Assembly: GCA_036346275.1 (NCBI GenBank)
Contig: JAYEVK010000410.1
Span: 175,837-239,836, forward strand
DNA: 64,000 bases
Reading direction: 5' to 3'
Source of the DNA: Otatea glauca
Lineage: Eukaryota; Streptophyta; Magnoliopsida; Poales; Poaceae
Shown: one piece after another, positions 35,401 to 46,687 of the stretch
How positions within the stretch are numbered: the stretch's first letter is position 1
Layout of the letters: each line of letters starts with the position of its first letter
Program-made: the position numbers and the translations under genes
The notes under the pieces: generated by a model
Database searches by the model: none
Told to the model about the DNA's origin: nothing
The model's input: only the letters and a program-made list of their open reading frames with translations

Positions 35401-38400
35401 GTCCCATGTTATATGGCAATCTTGCAACTTTAGCCAAATAAACGGCCTGATAAAACGGGCCTATTAAACGTTAACGGCAGTTAAACCGGATAAACGGCCC
35501 GATAAAACGGGCAAACCCTGAAATGTCCATAAACGTAATGGGCAAGGGACCTTTACCGTTTTAAAGGCCGTTTACAAGGCCTTAATGGCCTTTATTTAGA
35601 ACACTGTATGAGGATTCTTTTAAGCAATAGCAACAAATACTAGCACATACCTCAATATCTGACTTTCGAAAGTCTCTATAATTTGTGGACCTTTCACCAA
35701 TAGTTTCCTTATAAAGGCAACCACACTGAAAACACCAGAGTTAAAACCATGAGAGGTGCTAGAATGCTACCATTTGTATTTTTTTTAAAAAATCCAGCAC
35801 CAGTCACTATCAGGCAAGAAGAAAATTTAACCTCGAATTTTTAAGTTTAAATACTGGAGCATAGAAGGGTGATATGAAGGGTAAATTGCCAGAAATGACT
35901 GGAACATCCAGAACACAATGCAGAAAGTCCAAAATACTTCCAAGAACCTCAGATGACGAAGCTTCTCCTGTGTTGCTACCAGGTATAACATACTTATTGA
36001 CCAGCAACTCAACAAGTTTAACCATGTTAACCTTATCTGAAAAAAGAGAGGGGGTGGGGGCTAGACTGATCAATCTAATCAAAACTACTGGTGAAATTAA
36101 AGTAGTCAAAGCATATGAACCATGAGATGGAAACTCCTACCGAGCACATCACTCTGCTTGCTATTTTGTAGAGCAAATGTAAGAAAATCAATCAAGCACT
36201 TCAAATACTCCAAGCAGCCATCATTAATACAGCTGTTGATTTCTTCAAATAAACATGTATATATCAACACCAACTCTCTTTGATCCACTTCATTGCATAA
36301 TCTATGAATTACCCCAGTTATGACCTCACGAATAGTAGAAGACCCTGCATTTCGTGTGATATAGTGATTACATTGTTGAAGAATGATAACAAAAGTACAA
36401 AAAAGAAACGTTCGCAATACAAACTTTGCCTCTCATATAATTCAAAAAGGACGTTCCAAGTTCTTACATTATGGTTAGCACAATTAGAGAAACATTAAAC
36501 TCACTGATGATGAATCAATGATAAAACTATACTGTTCAGCTAAACTGTAATAAATAATGAGTAGGCAATAAAAAAGAGTAGCAGATAGGACAATGAAAGA
36601 AAAAGTCAATGCAACTAATCAGCGCAAAAATTACAATAGTATATGTCATTGCCAGAAGGTTATCTGACCATCAGGGAATTTATTGTGGAGAGTGGTTAGG
36701 ATTGACTTGCTCAACAAGAACCTCATGACTTTTCCAGCTCTTGAGTGAAGCTTTGTGTAAGTTCCTCGCATGACATGCCACAGCAAAGCAGTCACCCCAT
36801 CGATTCGTATAGGTGATGAATCTTTAGCAGCCTGACATAGAACTTTCCTTAAACCTAACAATCAAAAAGGGGGGAAAAGTTAGTTAAAAGAAAAGGGTAA
36901 AATTACCTCATACAAACAAGACCGACCATCTTAGCATACCCACCCCCCGCGCTTTATTGGTGGAGATGAAACTGAATAGTATGAATTCTATACAAAGAAA
37001 CAGAGATTTGACTCTCCTTACGTAAAAGAATGTGCTTTAACAAATGGAGGCCACTGCTTGATTGCATAAAAAATGAAGCTAATGCTAAGAAAGGTAAAAC
37101 TTAGAAGTCAGACGGTTTAACTAACTGGAGACAAGATTTGCACTATCATCACAATGTAAGCAGGCAAAATCATCATCAAATTTCTTTTCCAATCAAGAAA
37201 GATAACTGGCAGAACAGTAAAAAGTAAACACACAAAGGAACAAATTGAAAAGTGACACAAAAGAATGGAAAGAAAAGAGAAAAGTCCATCTTTAATCCTC
37301 TGGGTAGGCCCATTTTAAGCCTCCATCATTATGTAGTCTCTCTTAGTTCCTCAACTTTTAGATTTGGCCCCCTTTAAGACGTCACTTTCAGGTTTAGTCC
37401 AAATCAATACTTCCAGTAAAAAGTGTGTTGATCTTTGAGTCAATGACCGATGGAGCCCATCTGTCAGTTGGCCCCACTGTCAGATACTCAGAAGACCTAT
37501 TTTGGACCAAACTTGAAACGTCGATGGCTTAAAAAGAATCATCGATATCAAAAAGTCAAAAGCCTAAAAGAGACCAGCCCCAAAAGTTGAGGGACCCAAA
37601 GGGGACTCTTTCCTTTATTAAACATGGTATCTACTTCAGTAAAAGAACATAAGTGATAAAAGAACAATACCTTTAGTAAGTTGACTATTAGGTGCATTCC
37701 TCAGCAAAAATGAAATAGATTCAGCCATAAATTCTCTAATATAATCCTTCGGGAAAAACCTCAGTGGAGCTGTGATCCTTCAGTCATGATAAGGATTTTG
37801 CAGTCAGTTTGGCGGTGGAAAAATAATTGGATAACAACAACAAATGCAAGTAGTTTATTCTATCATCGAGCAGAGATAATGAAATAAGTTTTAAGTTTCC
37901 AATGGCATATGTAGGCCTCATTTTTTTAAGATAAAAACTAACCTGAGAATTTGAAGAACATCTTTTACTAGATACTTTTGCAAGTACATCATTATATATG
38001 ACCAAGATGTGAAGACCTGAAATACAATGCATCATTATGGCTTCTGCTACTCAACCAGAAGTAAGATTTACAAATCAAAATAACCAGATGATCTACCTGC
38101 TCCAGGATTTCAGGGTCACGATCACCTCCATCACAAAGGAGAGCTAAAATAGCTTCCGCATGTCTTCCTAGAAACCTGCAATAAAATAAAGGTAAATATG
38201 GTTAAACCCTGTCAAGACAAACAGAAAACCAATAAAAAAATAACCACCGAGTTGTACACAAAAGTATAAAGCTATAAAACAACAAGTCCACGACCATGCT
38301 GCATAAATATTACAATTAATTTGAATTAGAAAACTCACGGTAAAAAATCCTCCAGAATATCCCTGGAGAGAGCTGCAATTAACCTGCATGTAAAGAATGT

Positions 38401-41400
38401 GCTAAAACGGTGACTAACACTGGTCAAACATGATTACAGAAAATAAAACATAAAGTAGCATTTGAATAGTGAAACAGTAACTCTGATGCAGCATACTGAA
38501 GTCCAGTACTTGATGGGAGTAGAATATAAATGCAATGAAAAGTTACACACTGGGGGTAATAATGACTTTAATTCAATTCAACGGAAATAATGCAAATTTT
38601 AGGAGCACAGGAGAGCAATAAAAAGCTAAAAAAACAAAATAAAAAATAACAAAGGGAACAAGGCACATGTGCAACCAAAGAGCTATTGCAATAAACTGAG
38701 CTCTTCAACTCCCCATCCTTCATTACGCATGTATCATATGTAACTAGTGTAAAGGTTAAGGCAAAGAAATTATGGAATATGATGTAGTTTGGAGAAGCCG
38801 AACACAATTTGAAATAAGATTATGGATGTCAATTACAAATGATTACAGTATAATTGCATCAATGGAATAGAAAAGAGAGAATTAACTAATTAAGAGATTG
38901 AGAACACAGAAATTCAAGCCCCTCGTGCTAATTCCCAAAATCTTAACACAAATACGAGCCCTGCTCCAAACTAAATGGGGAGAGGACTACTCTTGGTCAA
39001 AATTTTATTTTAGCTAGCACACAAGACAGAAGTTTCAATATTATATTGCGTGCCACATACATACAAAAGCAAATACATTGCATAGAGAAAAATGTTTCAT
39101 GAAAAGACTGAAAAATGCAACAGCCATTTGTTTATGCTTTTATTAGTGTAAGAGAAGAAGCAAGAAACAAGAGTTCAAATAGAGACCAAAGTTAGCTGCA
39201 GCTGAATTACAGTAACTATGCTTTGGATAAAATCAAACTCCCACTTCCCTTATGACTATTACTTTTTCTGTAATCCTTGATAACCAGACTTGGCATGATA
39301 AGCAAGGGTAGGTCTTCCTGCCGACACTACAATATTCTGACCAACCCACACATGGTGCAGTAGTTCAGGACAGACGTGATAAAAATCCCACAAAGTTCAT
39401 GTTTAAGCGATTCAGAAATGTTGCATACCCCCAGTTCAGCAAGCTCAATCTAACTTCTAAAACAGAGTACAGGCACAGGATATAACATTTATACTACCCA
39501 TTTACCATCCAACAAAATTACAAAACAATCAAGGATAACCATATACAAAAGGGTCCACAACTCATCTGTAGCAAGTCTTGGCAGATGATCAGATATGAAG
39601 CATGTCAAATTTAAGTTCATTTCTAAATTTCATTTCTTACAAGAAAGCTTTCCAGGAACATAATATTTAATATTAGACCCCAAATTTAGTCGGCGTAATA
39701 CTAGTCGTTCATCGTTCATATTTGTGTAACCCAAATCGAGCAAATATGGAAAGGCAATGACAGCACAAAAACACATTTAAGTAGCATGAAATCATTCCGT
39801 TCAACTAGATCATGAAACCATGATGCACTTACATGAGCACTGGCTCGAGGGACAATCTCGCTTTCATGTTTATTCTTTGTAGAAGCCCAGAAAATACTTT
39901 TTCACGGTGCAATACGATTTGAGGTAGTGTCTGTACCAATGGTATCACCTCCTCATAAAAAGAGATGAAATCCTCTGCAGTATTGAGTTCCTGAATCAAC
40001 ATGAACAACAGGACAAAATTAAGGGAGTAATAGAATAATTGTCAACACTACAGATTTACAACTTGGAAGAATTAAACTTCCATAAAGCCTGGATACAACT
40101 CCGAACCCCTTTCAGATGGTCGAAAACATTAATTTTAGACCTCTACAGTACAGAACTACAGATCATTGCACAAGCAACCACAAAAGAATAGAAGATAGGA
40201 ATGAGCAATCATCATCATAACTGCAGCTTCTCACTCACAATCCTCCAAACCTCAACTTACAGGTATTTAAAAATCCCAAGCAGCTGCTGCCTGAAATTTC
40301 AAGGATGATCTCCACTTATCTCTCCGGTTCTAAATGCCCCATTGCACCCAAAACAACCTTATGAACTTATATATCACCAACCTTAAGAATTAGTTGAATT
40401 AGATCCTCAAACCCCACGAAAAAAGGATGTAAAGTGAGCATTTCTGACCAACAAAATCAGTATCAAACCAAAATCAGGAGAAATGTTAAAACCTTGTAGT
40501 TCCAAATACAGTTTGCTAACTCTACAGTATGCATCAAGCATCATCCCATAAAATAGCCAACAGATTCAATTATTCAAATGATATCTTAAAGCCCTAGCTT
40601 TTTTTCTCAATGGGAGCCAAGTGCATAATTCTAAAACAAAATAGCTCTCGGACATTTCAAAAACCAGCAGATCACAAACATCACATTTCAGTATGCCAAT
40701 GTCCAAAGGCTGCAACAACTCATGTGGCATCATAACCCTAGATTCACTGCAGAATTTCAATTACATATAACAAGAAAACCCCAACCACTAGAGAAAATGC
40801 ACAAAACTCCCAATTGACCCTTCTACCTCCTAAATGCCCACAGTTATTCATGCACACAACAGGTCATCTCACCGAAAAATTCAGCTTCTTGATTCACAAA
40901 CAGCTGGAGAAGAGCTGACATCAACTAGTAACATGTTCAAACTATTTTCTTCATCTCACAAAATTATAATGCAAGAGGAGCTTCGTTAAATGGAAAGATT
41001 ACAGGTCCCTGGAAAAGCCACCGTCTATGTGACTGCTATTGCTCAAATTATCCCCCAATAACTCCAGTAATTCATGCACATACAGAACTCATTGCTAGTC
41101 CAAATTTTGAATAATCCCATTTCAAAAGATCTTCTAAACCCCCACAGAATCTGCCAACAGTTCAATAACCAACCCTACTGTTCAATCTTCCAAACTATTC
41201 ATAACCCAAAGACTTCCTGACATAACCAAAGAAAACATAACTCAGGACCTGACCAAGGATGGGGCTGGCGCATAACAAGGAAGAGTTCTATTAGGAAACA
41301 GGTTCGAGCCATAGCTAGTAGATTTCGTAGTATTTTTAGTAGGAGTTCATGTTAGGAAGTCAAGTTGTATTAGGAAAGTTCAAGTGTCCAGCCATATTAG

Positions 41401-43048
41401 GAAAAGGCTAAAGGCCTAATCGTCTGTTATATAAGGATGCCATGTATGTATGTGGATGGAGGCAAGCAAGAAGAATCAATCTATTCTCTCAGCTATTCTA
41501 TCATCCCTGTCTATGTCTATCCCTCTTCTCTAGAAACCCTAATCTTCAGCTGTGCTGTCCTGGTCCTCCTTTGTACAGTAATTACCCCATCATGGACTAC
41601 GTTCGTGCCAACGCATAGCACCTAATAATTGAAAACACAGAACACTAAAATGATCACCCCCTTCATCAACATCACTAATTGTTTATGCAGTCAGGAAAGG
41701 TAACACTCCCAATCCATTACAAATTCCAAAATTACATTGCAAAATAGCTCAACCCAAGAAAAGATGGGGGGGGGGGGGGAATCAAGTTGTCACCTAGGAA
41801 AAAACACTCACCCATGTACCGATGTTCAGTTAATTGCTGGTCATTACAAAGCTCCTACACCCTAAAGGATGTGTCAATGAAAAAAAATCCTAAAAGCAGA
41901 CAACCCCTCATTCCACCGAACAACTACTCTAACAACAAAAAATCAAATACAATAAGGATTTAAAAGCTATAATCCCCAGACAACTGAAAATTCCAAGGGA
42001 AAACACAAAAAGGCAAATTAAAATAAGCATCATTAAAACTTAAATTATCTCCTCACCTGCATTTCTTCATGCACACACCAAACTTCTACAAGTATACCTT
42101 GAATGAAAACATCCTAATTCCTGTACAGCTGTTGATGATGTCCTTGACACTACTGGAGCAATTATAATTTTTAAAGGCGTGCCCTTAATCTCCCAAACTC
42201 TTCATGTGAGCGATTCTAATTTTACAGCAATGTCCTTAACCTCCCAAGCTCATCATGTGAACGATTCTAATTTTACTGCAATATCTGACCTCCCAAGCTC
42301 ATCATGTGAACAATTCTAATTTTACAGTAATATTCTTAATCTCCCAGGTTCCTCAAGTGAGCAATTCTAATTTTACAGCAATCCTTGATCTCCCAACCAC
42401 TTTATATGACACAATACATTGCTCAAAGTGGCTACAATTTTTTTAAAACACAGCTCCTAACGCTTTAGTAAGGGGTTCTGTTTCTGTTAATAAAAGAAAC
42501 TGGGGTTGTTTTGCCCTTGTTCAATATGTCAAAAATTCCAAATTATCTCATCATCATTCAAGTGTATCCATGAATCCATCACTGCTCCTAAAGCCTACTG
42601 AATGGTTAAAAGACCGAATTAAGGCACTCAAGCCTTCCTAATGTTCTAAAGACCAAATTAAGCTTCCCCATTGCTCCGGGAGTGGATTTTGCACATCAGA
42701 AACAATACAAAAAACCGAAGCAAGGGAAGGAGAAAGTGCAGACCCTCCACTCCACGAGGGCGTCGAGGAAAAACGAGGAGCCACTAGAGGGCTCCGCCTT
42801 CACCGCGTGGAGGCTGCGGTACACATCGATGTCGATCTCCTCCACCCGCTGCGAGAAGCTCTTGAACTGCACGAGCAAACACGCAAAAACCGAGAAAGAC
42901 CATCAGCAGCCGTAAAACCAATTGATGAGCTCGATTCCGAAGAGCGAAACTACAGGGGCCACGGGGCGGATGCTCTTACCACGAAGCGCTTGCGGCTAGA
43001 GGAGGACGTGTTGAGGCACTTCACGGCCGCGTACGACGGGGTCGCCAT
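17956..43048 (-). CDS. UTP20: U3 snoRNA-associated protein 20 (UTP20), SSU-processome component, 31 exons
   Basis: The protein is recognised as UTP20/DRIM, a very large HEAT/ARM-repeat scaffold of the nucleolar small-subunit processome that binds the U3 snoRNP and is needed for early pre-18S cleavages. Tracing GT...AG junctions on the minus strand gives 31 exons, all phase-consistent, summing to 8,085 nt (2,694 residues plus stop). Human UTP20 is of similar size (about 2,785). The start ATG (43048) has a strong context (GCCATGGCG). The N-terminus contains FKSFSQRVEEIDIDVYRSL. Residues about 800-1500 (exons 15-23) should correspond to the DRIM family domain. An internal basic stretch (PRKRQR, exon 14) and the very basic C-terminus (KRKRESRKQAQK, KREHKRRK-like) suggest nucleolar targeting. 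All exons are open, so the gene is probably functional despite TE-filled introns. The exon 2 donor (AGG|GTCTGC) is weak. Confidence 0.93.
20569..22349 (-). CDS. UTP20: UTP20 exon 26, largest exon (residues 1627-2220)
   Basis: A single 1,781-nt exon with acceptor TTTTTTAG at 22350-22352 and donor GTATGAAT at 20561-20568. It starts DITMKVFVPLFFNMFFDVKA and encodes continuous alpha-helical repeat sequence (LKRGYELHVLGYTLHYLLSK; QQCIQILLQFFLNYPLSEKR). It lies immediately downstream of the intron that took the Copia insertion and is fully open. Confidence 0.92.
23112..23276 (+). repeat. Left LTR of intronic Copia, 165 bp
   Basis: TG...CA termini, single copy of the word starting GGTTAGTTGGTTATG. 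Followed directly by the primer-binding site. Confidence 0.9.
23277..27973 (+). pseudogene. Copia gag-pol remnant, multiply frameshifted
   Basis: Recognisable pieces in order: gag (FRAFAQGDLSVTDYCKHFKK, about 23970-24040); GAG-pre-integrase CHACRLGRHVRLPFH (about 25165-25225); an integrase piece with NGTEFDN (25450s); RT with FDVKNAFLHGTLTETVF (about 26790-26840) and LLYVDDIA (27030-27050); and RNase H with RKSTSGYLVFLGDNS (27530s) and KHIEIDLHFVREKV (27790-27835). No long frame covers more than one domain. The GC-rich internal region produces many overlapping meaningless ORFs. Coding decay contrasts with nearly identical LTRs. Confidence 0.8.
27974..28209 (+). repeat. Right LTR of intronic Copia, 236 bp with 71-bp internal tandem duplication
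   Basis: Same ends as the left LTR. The block from GGTTAGTTGG to ATATCCTTGCC is present twice (second copy about 28073-28143). Preceded by a purine-rich CATGGGGCG. Confidence 0.9.
28210..28298 (+). repeat. tRNA-derived SINE-like module with A and B boxes, split by Copia
   Basis: TAGTTGGTTAGATGGG (28212-28227) resembles the D-arm/A box of a tRNA, and GGTTCGAATCC (28264-28274) matches the B box consensus. An oligo-T tract ends the module (about 28289-28298). The 5' flank would be the sequence before 23107, so the Copia element inserted at the edge of this module. It cannot be a working tRNA: no paired acceptor stem or anticodon arm is seen. Confidence 0.4.
28933..36854 (-). CDS. UTP20: UTP20 exons 8-25 (residues about 219-1626)
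   Basis: Exon coordinates: 36669-36854, 36141-36344, 35832-36036, 35651-35725, 34657-35009, 34367-34559, 34032-34266, 33631-33961, 32803-32983, 32565-32705, 32212-32473, 31621-32103, 30791-31254, 30164-30300, 29809-29990, 29305-29703, 29098-29223, 28933-28998. They encode the HEAT-rich middle including the DRIM region, with landmarks such as RHLVPLFLNFMGYDDSSITR (exon 16), SHRKAILRFLLQFDSNELQL (exon 19) and SLFRQGIKDSNFSE (exon 25). A basic cluster EEQPRKRQRTEVSREE lies in exon 14. Intron 11 carries a hAT-like MITE. Confidence 0.9.
35065..35606. mobile_element. hAT-like non-autonomous element (MITE) in UTP20 intron 11
   Basis: Ends CAATGTTCTAAATAA and TTTATTTAGAACACTG are inverted repeats. 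The 8-bp flanks (ATAAAGGA and TATGAGGA) agree at 5 of 8 positions, as for an aged hAT TSD. The interior is non-coding, with repeated AAACGG/CCGTTT words (e.g. CCGATAAAACGGGC around 35430-35505). Confidence 0.65.
37279..37613. mobile_element. Possible MITE in UTP20 intron 7
   Basis: Left AAAGTCCATCTTTAATCC and right CCAAAGGGGACTCTTT form an imperfect inverted repeat with AACTTTTGGG/CAAAAGTTGAGGGAC inside. This resembles non-autonomous Mutator- or CACTA-type ends. No TSD established. Confidence 0.35.
37671..43048 (-). CDS. UTP20: UTP20 exons 1-7 (residues 1-218)
   Basis: Exon coordinates: 42980-43048, 42744-42866, 39833-39990, 38339-38383, 38097-38175, 37943-38016, 37671-37777. They encode the conserved N-terminus: RVEEIDIDVYRSL, SSFFLDALVEWR, FISFYEEVIPLVQTLPQIVL, LGRHAEAILALLCDGGDRD and FFPKDYIREFMAESISFLL. 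Intron 2 (39991-42743) is 2.75 kb and holds a minisatellite and an LTR-like segment. Intron 3 is 1.4 kb with nothing recognised. Confidence 0.9.
41240..41630 (+). repeat. LTR-like sequence in UTP20 intron 2
   Basis: Contains a TATA-like box (ttatataagg, about 41428) followed by a pyrimidine-rich transcribed-looking segment ending near CATAGCA. Composition and order resemble a short Copia-type LTR, but I could not find matching TSDs or an exact start. Confidence 0.3.
42181..42391. repeat. Minisatellite in UTP20 intron 2
   Basis: Four tandem units of roughly 50-60 bp. Each contains CTCCCAAGCTC(ATC)ATGTGA followed by GATTCTAATTTTAC(AG)CAAT-like sequence. Units differ by point changes and one short deletion. 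Confidence 0.75.
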
Positions 43049-43300
43049 GGCCGCCGCCGCCGCCGGCTAAGTGGAGGAAAGCGGTGGCTACGACGGGGAG
43101 GGGTGAAGGGAGGCGGGTGGGAGCATGCGGGGGCGGGGGTTTAAGCGAGGAGGAGCTGACTAGGGTTTTGAGGCGGTGGTTGGGAGGGAGGAGGAAGACG
43201 AGATGATGGCCTGTGGCCGTTTTAAGCTTGGGCTTTTGATGAATGCGCTGGCTTTAATTCTGAGGCCCGTATTGTCGTTGTCCTTTTCTTTCAATTTTTT
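43049..43300 (-). promoter_or_regulatory. UTP20 promoter with telo-box and site II-like motif
   Basis: Upstream of the minus-strand ATG. On the UTP20 sense strand AAACCCTA (telo-box; plus-strand TAGGGTTT, 43161-43168) lies about 113 bp before the ATG. AGCCCA (site II core; plus-strand TGGGCT, 43229-43234) lies about 180 bp before it, and a GGGCC core sits at 43264-43268. Telo-box plus site II is the common promoter pair of plant ribosomal-protein and ribosome-biogenesis genes. No TATA box evident. Confidence 0.6.
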
Positions 43301-44690
43301 TTTCTTTTGAGACTGTTTAGTGTTTACATAGACGATTGCTGCATATTCTTGTTTTTTTTTTTATTGAACCAGACAAATTCGCTGCGCTGCTTGCAGTGTT
43401 TTTGTTTGTTCTTAAGTTCATGGAGTAATTTTGAGTTCTATATAAAAGATCAATCTGTCCCCCATTCTATGTTCTAGATTTGTTCTTTCTTTTTCTTTGA
43501 GAGAGAGAAAAACCCAGAAGGATTTCATTAACTAAAGGCTGCACAACCGCAAGCCACTTGAGAGAGTACACAAACTGGAATCAAGTTTGGTCAAAACATC
43601 ACTGAATATGGTTATATGTTTACACCAAATTTTGCCAAGAATCGGCTACATCATTACAGGAACGATGATTATACCAGACTTTCAAATCGAAAGTTGAGAC
43701 AACAATATAAAATGATGCATCCCGAGAAAGTACTCCCAAAGCCGACAGTGACGAGGACATCACTCTTTTGGATACACGTAATTATGAGGTGAGCTCGTTT
43801 TTCACTGTTCATAATAATGATATTGAGGATGGGATGCTACTAAATATTTGTGATGTTTTACTACTTAGGAACATAGGAGAAGCACCACCAAGATAGCCAC
43901 AAGCACTCAGTTTGTTGGCATAATTCAGATTGACATCAAGTCGAACTGGCCACTTCTACTCCAAGTTGGCACACTTTTCGAAGGGTGCCATCACCTCCAC
44001 GCAACCACATCCCCAGCTGGACTCTACTCTTGCCACGCCAAATCAAGCCGGACTCCAAGTCGTCCACAATTCGAGCTCTGTGTTCAATTCGGAGTCAACA
44101 GACAGCACTGCATTAAAATGGGTATATCTCCCTCATACGGAGTCCAATGGAGGAGTTCTTGTGCCCGTAAGAAAGATAACGACGAGATCTTTCCAATGGA
44201 TCTAGTCCCAGCCCCATATTCATTACGAGTCAGTCGAAACCATAAAAATAATATATTGTATTGCTGTTTTGGTCTGTTTCGAACCTTGTAAGCGTGTGGG
44301 AGCCCAAGTCCAGGTTGTGTGCCCCCCTGGCCGCACAAACCCTAGCTCGACCCTCTCACATCCCTCCCTCTCATATACTCAGTAGCCGCCGCCTTAGATA
44401 CTTAGGTTTTGCTTAGATTACCCTAGCTATGAGGATGAGGCAGGGAACGAGCCAGCGATGAGCTCCGCATGGGAATTCCCTGGAAATTACATGAGAGGAT
44501 GGGGAGTAAAATGCAAAAAGCTGCAAGTGGGATGGTGGAGCTCCCGCTTGCGATCTTGGCCGCCCAGATTGAATCAAACAATTACGGGTGAGTTTGTGCT
44601 ATGTCCACAAATAATATACTTCTCTTTAAAGCGGCTGGGATTCTCGGCCTCCCAACCATACCACGTCAGCTTCTTCGTGAAATCACCCCC
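43301..44690. other. Intergenic, partly LTR-like
   Basis: No host gene. Bases 43930-44440 have the look of a Gypsy LTR/leader (an ACGAGATCTTTCCAATGGATC word; a pyrimidine-rich CCCTAGC stretch near 44340-44430), but ends and TSD are not resolved. The short ORF at 43930-44205 has no recognisable domain. Confidence 0.35.
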
Positions 44691-44699
44691 AACTTTTTT

Positions 44700-45030
44700 T
44701 GTGAAAAAGTCCTCAGAGTTTCAAAAATTTGTGAAGAGGTCCTATTTCACGGGTAGGATTACCGGCCTCCCAGCCATGCCACATCAACTTCTTCGTGAAC
44801 CCCCCCTCAAAAAATTTTTTTTTGCAAAAAAAGTCCTCAGAGTTCTAGAAATTTGCAAAGGGATTCTGTTTCGGTTTTACACGAAGGCCCTCAGGATTCC
44901 AGAAATTTACAGAGAAGTCATGTGCATGCCATTTTGCACGGAGGCCCTCGGGGTTCTAGAAATTTACGAAGAAGTCCCATACGATTTTCACAGAGGCCCT
45001 CGGAGTCCCAAAAATTTACGGAGCGGATCG
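44700..45030 (+). repeat. Degenerate tandem repeat, 52-57 bp unit
   Basis: The word (G)GCCCTCGGGGTTCTAGAAATTTACGAAGAAGTCC, in variants, recurs at 44829, 44886, 44943 and 44995, with an earlier related unit at about 44703. A separate block GGCCTCCCAGCCATGCCAC is also present twice (44648 and 44766). The repeats make one frame appear open (44458-45135), but the product is repetitive and not convincing as a protein. Confidence 0.65.
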
Positions 45031-45292
45031 TGGCAAAAAAAAGTGCATAGTGTAGCGCGCAATCCCAACCTAGTATACCCTTATACGCCATATATGCTGC
45101 CACATTTAGTATGCTTGCTTAGACATTATTTATAACAAATGTTTTTATAAGAAATTTATAAGAATCGCACTATGTGATGCAAAATTCCTACAAGTATTTC
45201 TCCTCTCTTATTTAGGTTGTTTTATTACCCTCATTTAATTCTCTTTACGATATTCCCCTTCTTCTTTCTTGATACTACACGCACATGAGTTA

Positions 45293-45481
45293 GGCCTTGT
45301 TTGGTAGAGCTCCAGATCCCAGCTTCACCTGAGATCTAGAACTTGTAGGCTAAAATAAAGTGAATTAAGTTTATATTTTTGGTCTAAAATGTAAACAAGA
45401 TAATCCATCTAAACACTCTTAATGTACTCACAGCTCCAGCTTTACGGATCTAGTGGAGTTGGAGCTCTACTAAACACACCC
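45293..45481. mobile_element. Tourist-like MITE (PIF/Harbinger type), 189 bp
   Basis: TIRs GGCCTTGTTTGGTAGAGCTCC and its imperfect inverse GGAGCTCTACTAAACACACCC, flanked by TTA on both sides (45290-45292 and 45482-45484). TTA TSDs and this TIR type are diagnostic of Tourist-like elements. Confidence 0.8.
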
Positions 45482-45778
45482 TTAATCTCACAGCATCGAA
45501 ACCTGATAGAGGATTAAAACTGCTGATGAAGTCATAACACGTATGCTTATAGATTTTCCTTTAGTGATGATTTGTGATAGCCAGTTAAACTGATGCGTTT
45601 CATTTATGCAGATTGTATGTCCTCACACTTTGGTTCACATCATGAACGGTCGAAAAGGCAACCAACGAAGCAGTGGTAAATCTACTTGACTAGCCACATA
45701 GAAGATGTAGAGATCTTAACTCCTCCGTAAGCGACCAGGGCAAGTACAACTTGGACTTTGGCAACAGTTTACATGGTT

Positions 45779-46542
45779 GAGCAACTCCAATCCAATCCCT
45801 ATATCTCCCTCTATCCAATTGAAAAAATAGACCTCTAACCCACCCCCTATTAGATGCCCCTATTCTAGGGAGACCTCCTAGAGCCCCTACATCTAGGGTA
45901 GGAGCTTTCTCCCTCCCCATATTATTTCTAAAATAATGTTTTGAATCACAACACAATTAGAAGTTCAGTTGCACCATGAATATAGTTGATATATTTGGTC
46001 TTCATTAGTCTTTGTGATTCTTCATATAACATTTTTCATGTGATATTTATGGCTTACAGTTTTGTAACATAATAATACACCTGTCTAGATAATAATAAAC
46101 TATGATATAAGAACTGTATTTTGTTTGAACAGGCCAGTGACTCACCAATAGTAATTTTAGAGTGCTCGTGATCTCTAGCTCTTCTTTCAAGCTTCTCTGT
46201 TGCTGGGCCATGCACTGTTTCTTTGAGTGGGGAGCTTTATGTAGGACTAGTCCTGTCTCTCTTTGATGTTGTATCTTTCACTTTCATAGTACGTTGTATG
46301 ATACTAGTTCACACGACTAGCTCATGGCACCATAAAAAACGCGCAGCCATTCAAAATCATAATTGATATTAAAATATTAACTCATGAATGCAAAGTAATA
46401 ATAATATTTTAATAAATAATAGGGGTGAGTAATAGGAATGGTGGGTTGGAGACAAATTTAATATAAGGTGCCCCTATTTTTTATACCACCCCTAAATAGG
46501 TGATTTAGGGGTGAAATATAGGGGTTTGGGTTGGAGTTGCTC
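45779..46542. mobile_element. Non-autonomous DNA element with GAGCAACTCCAA TIRs, 764 bp
   Basis: Left GAGCAACTCCAATCCAATCC with a CTATATCTCC-like continuation is inverted at the right end (TATATAGGGG-like, then GGGTTGGAGTTGCTC). Flanking trinucleotides are TTG and TAA, close to but not a perfect TWA TSD. Non-coding inside. Confidence 0.6.
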
Positions 46543-46687
46543 TAACAGGCCCATTTAGTTCCCACAAAATAAAAAGGAAGTGATTAAGAATGCATTACGA
46601 TTTAGTTAAATTACATTTTAAAAATAGAATTGTGTGCTCCTCCCTAAAAATAAGTACTCTCTCCGATCACAAATACATATCGTTTTA

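Noticed and set aside
42682..43070. Plus-strand ORFs over UTP20 exons 1-2
   Set aside because: The minus-strand reading gives the conserved UTP20 N-terminus with proper splice sites; the plus-strand frames are shadows.
44458..45135. 225-aa ORF as a gene
   Set aside because: It follows a degenerate tandem repeat and has no recognisable domain; the repeat explains its length.
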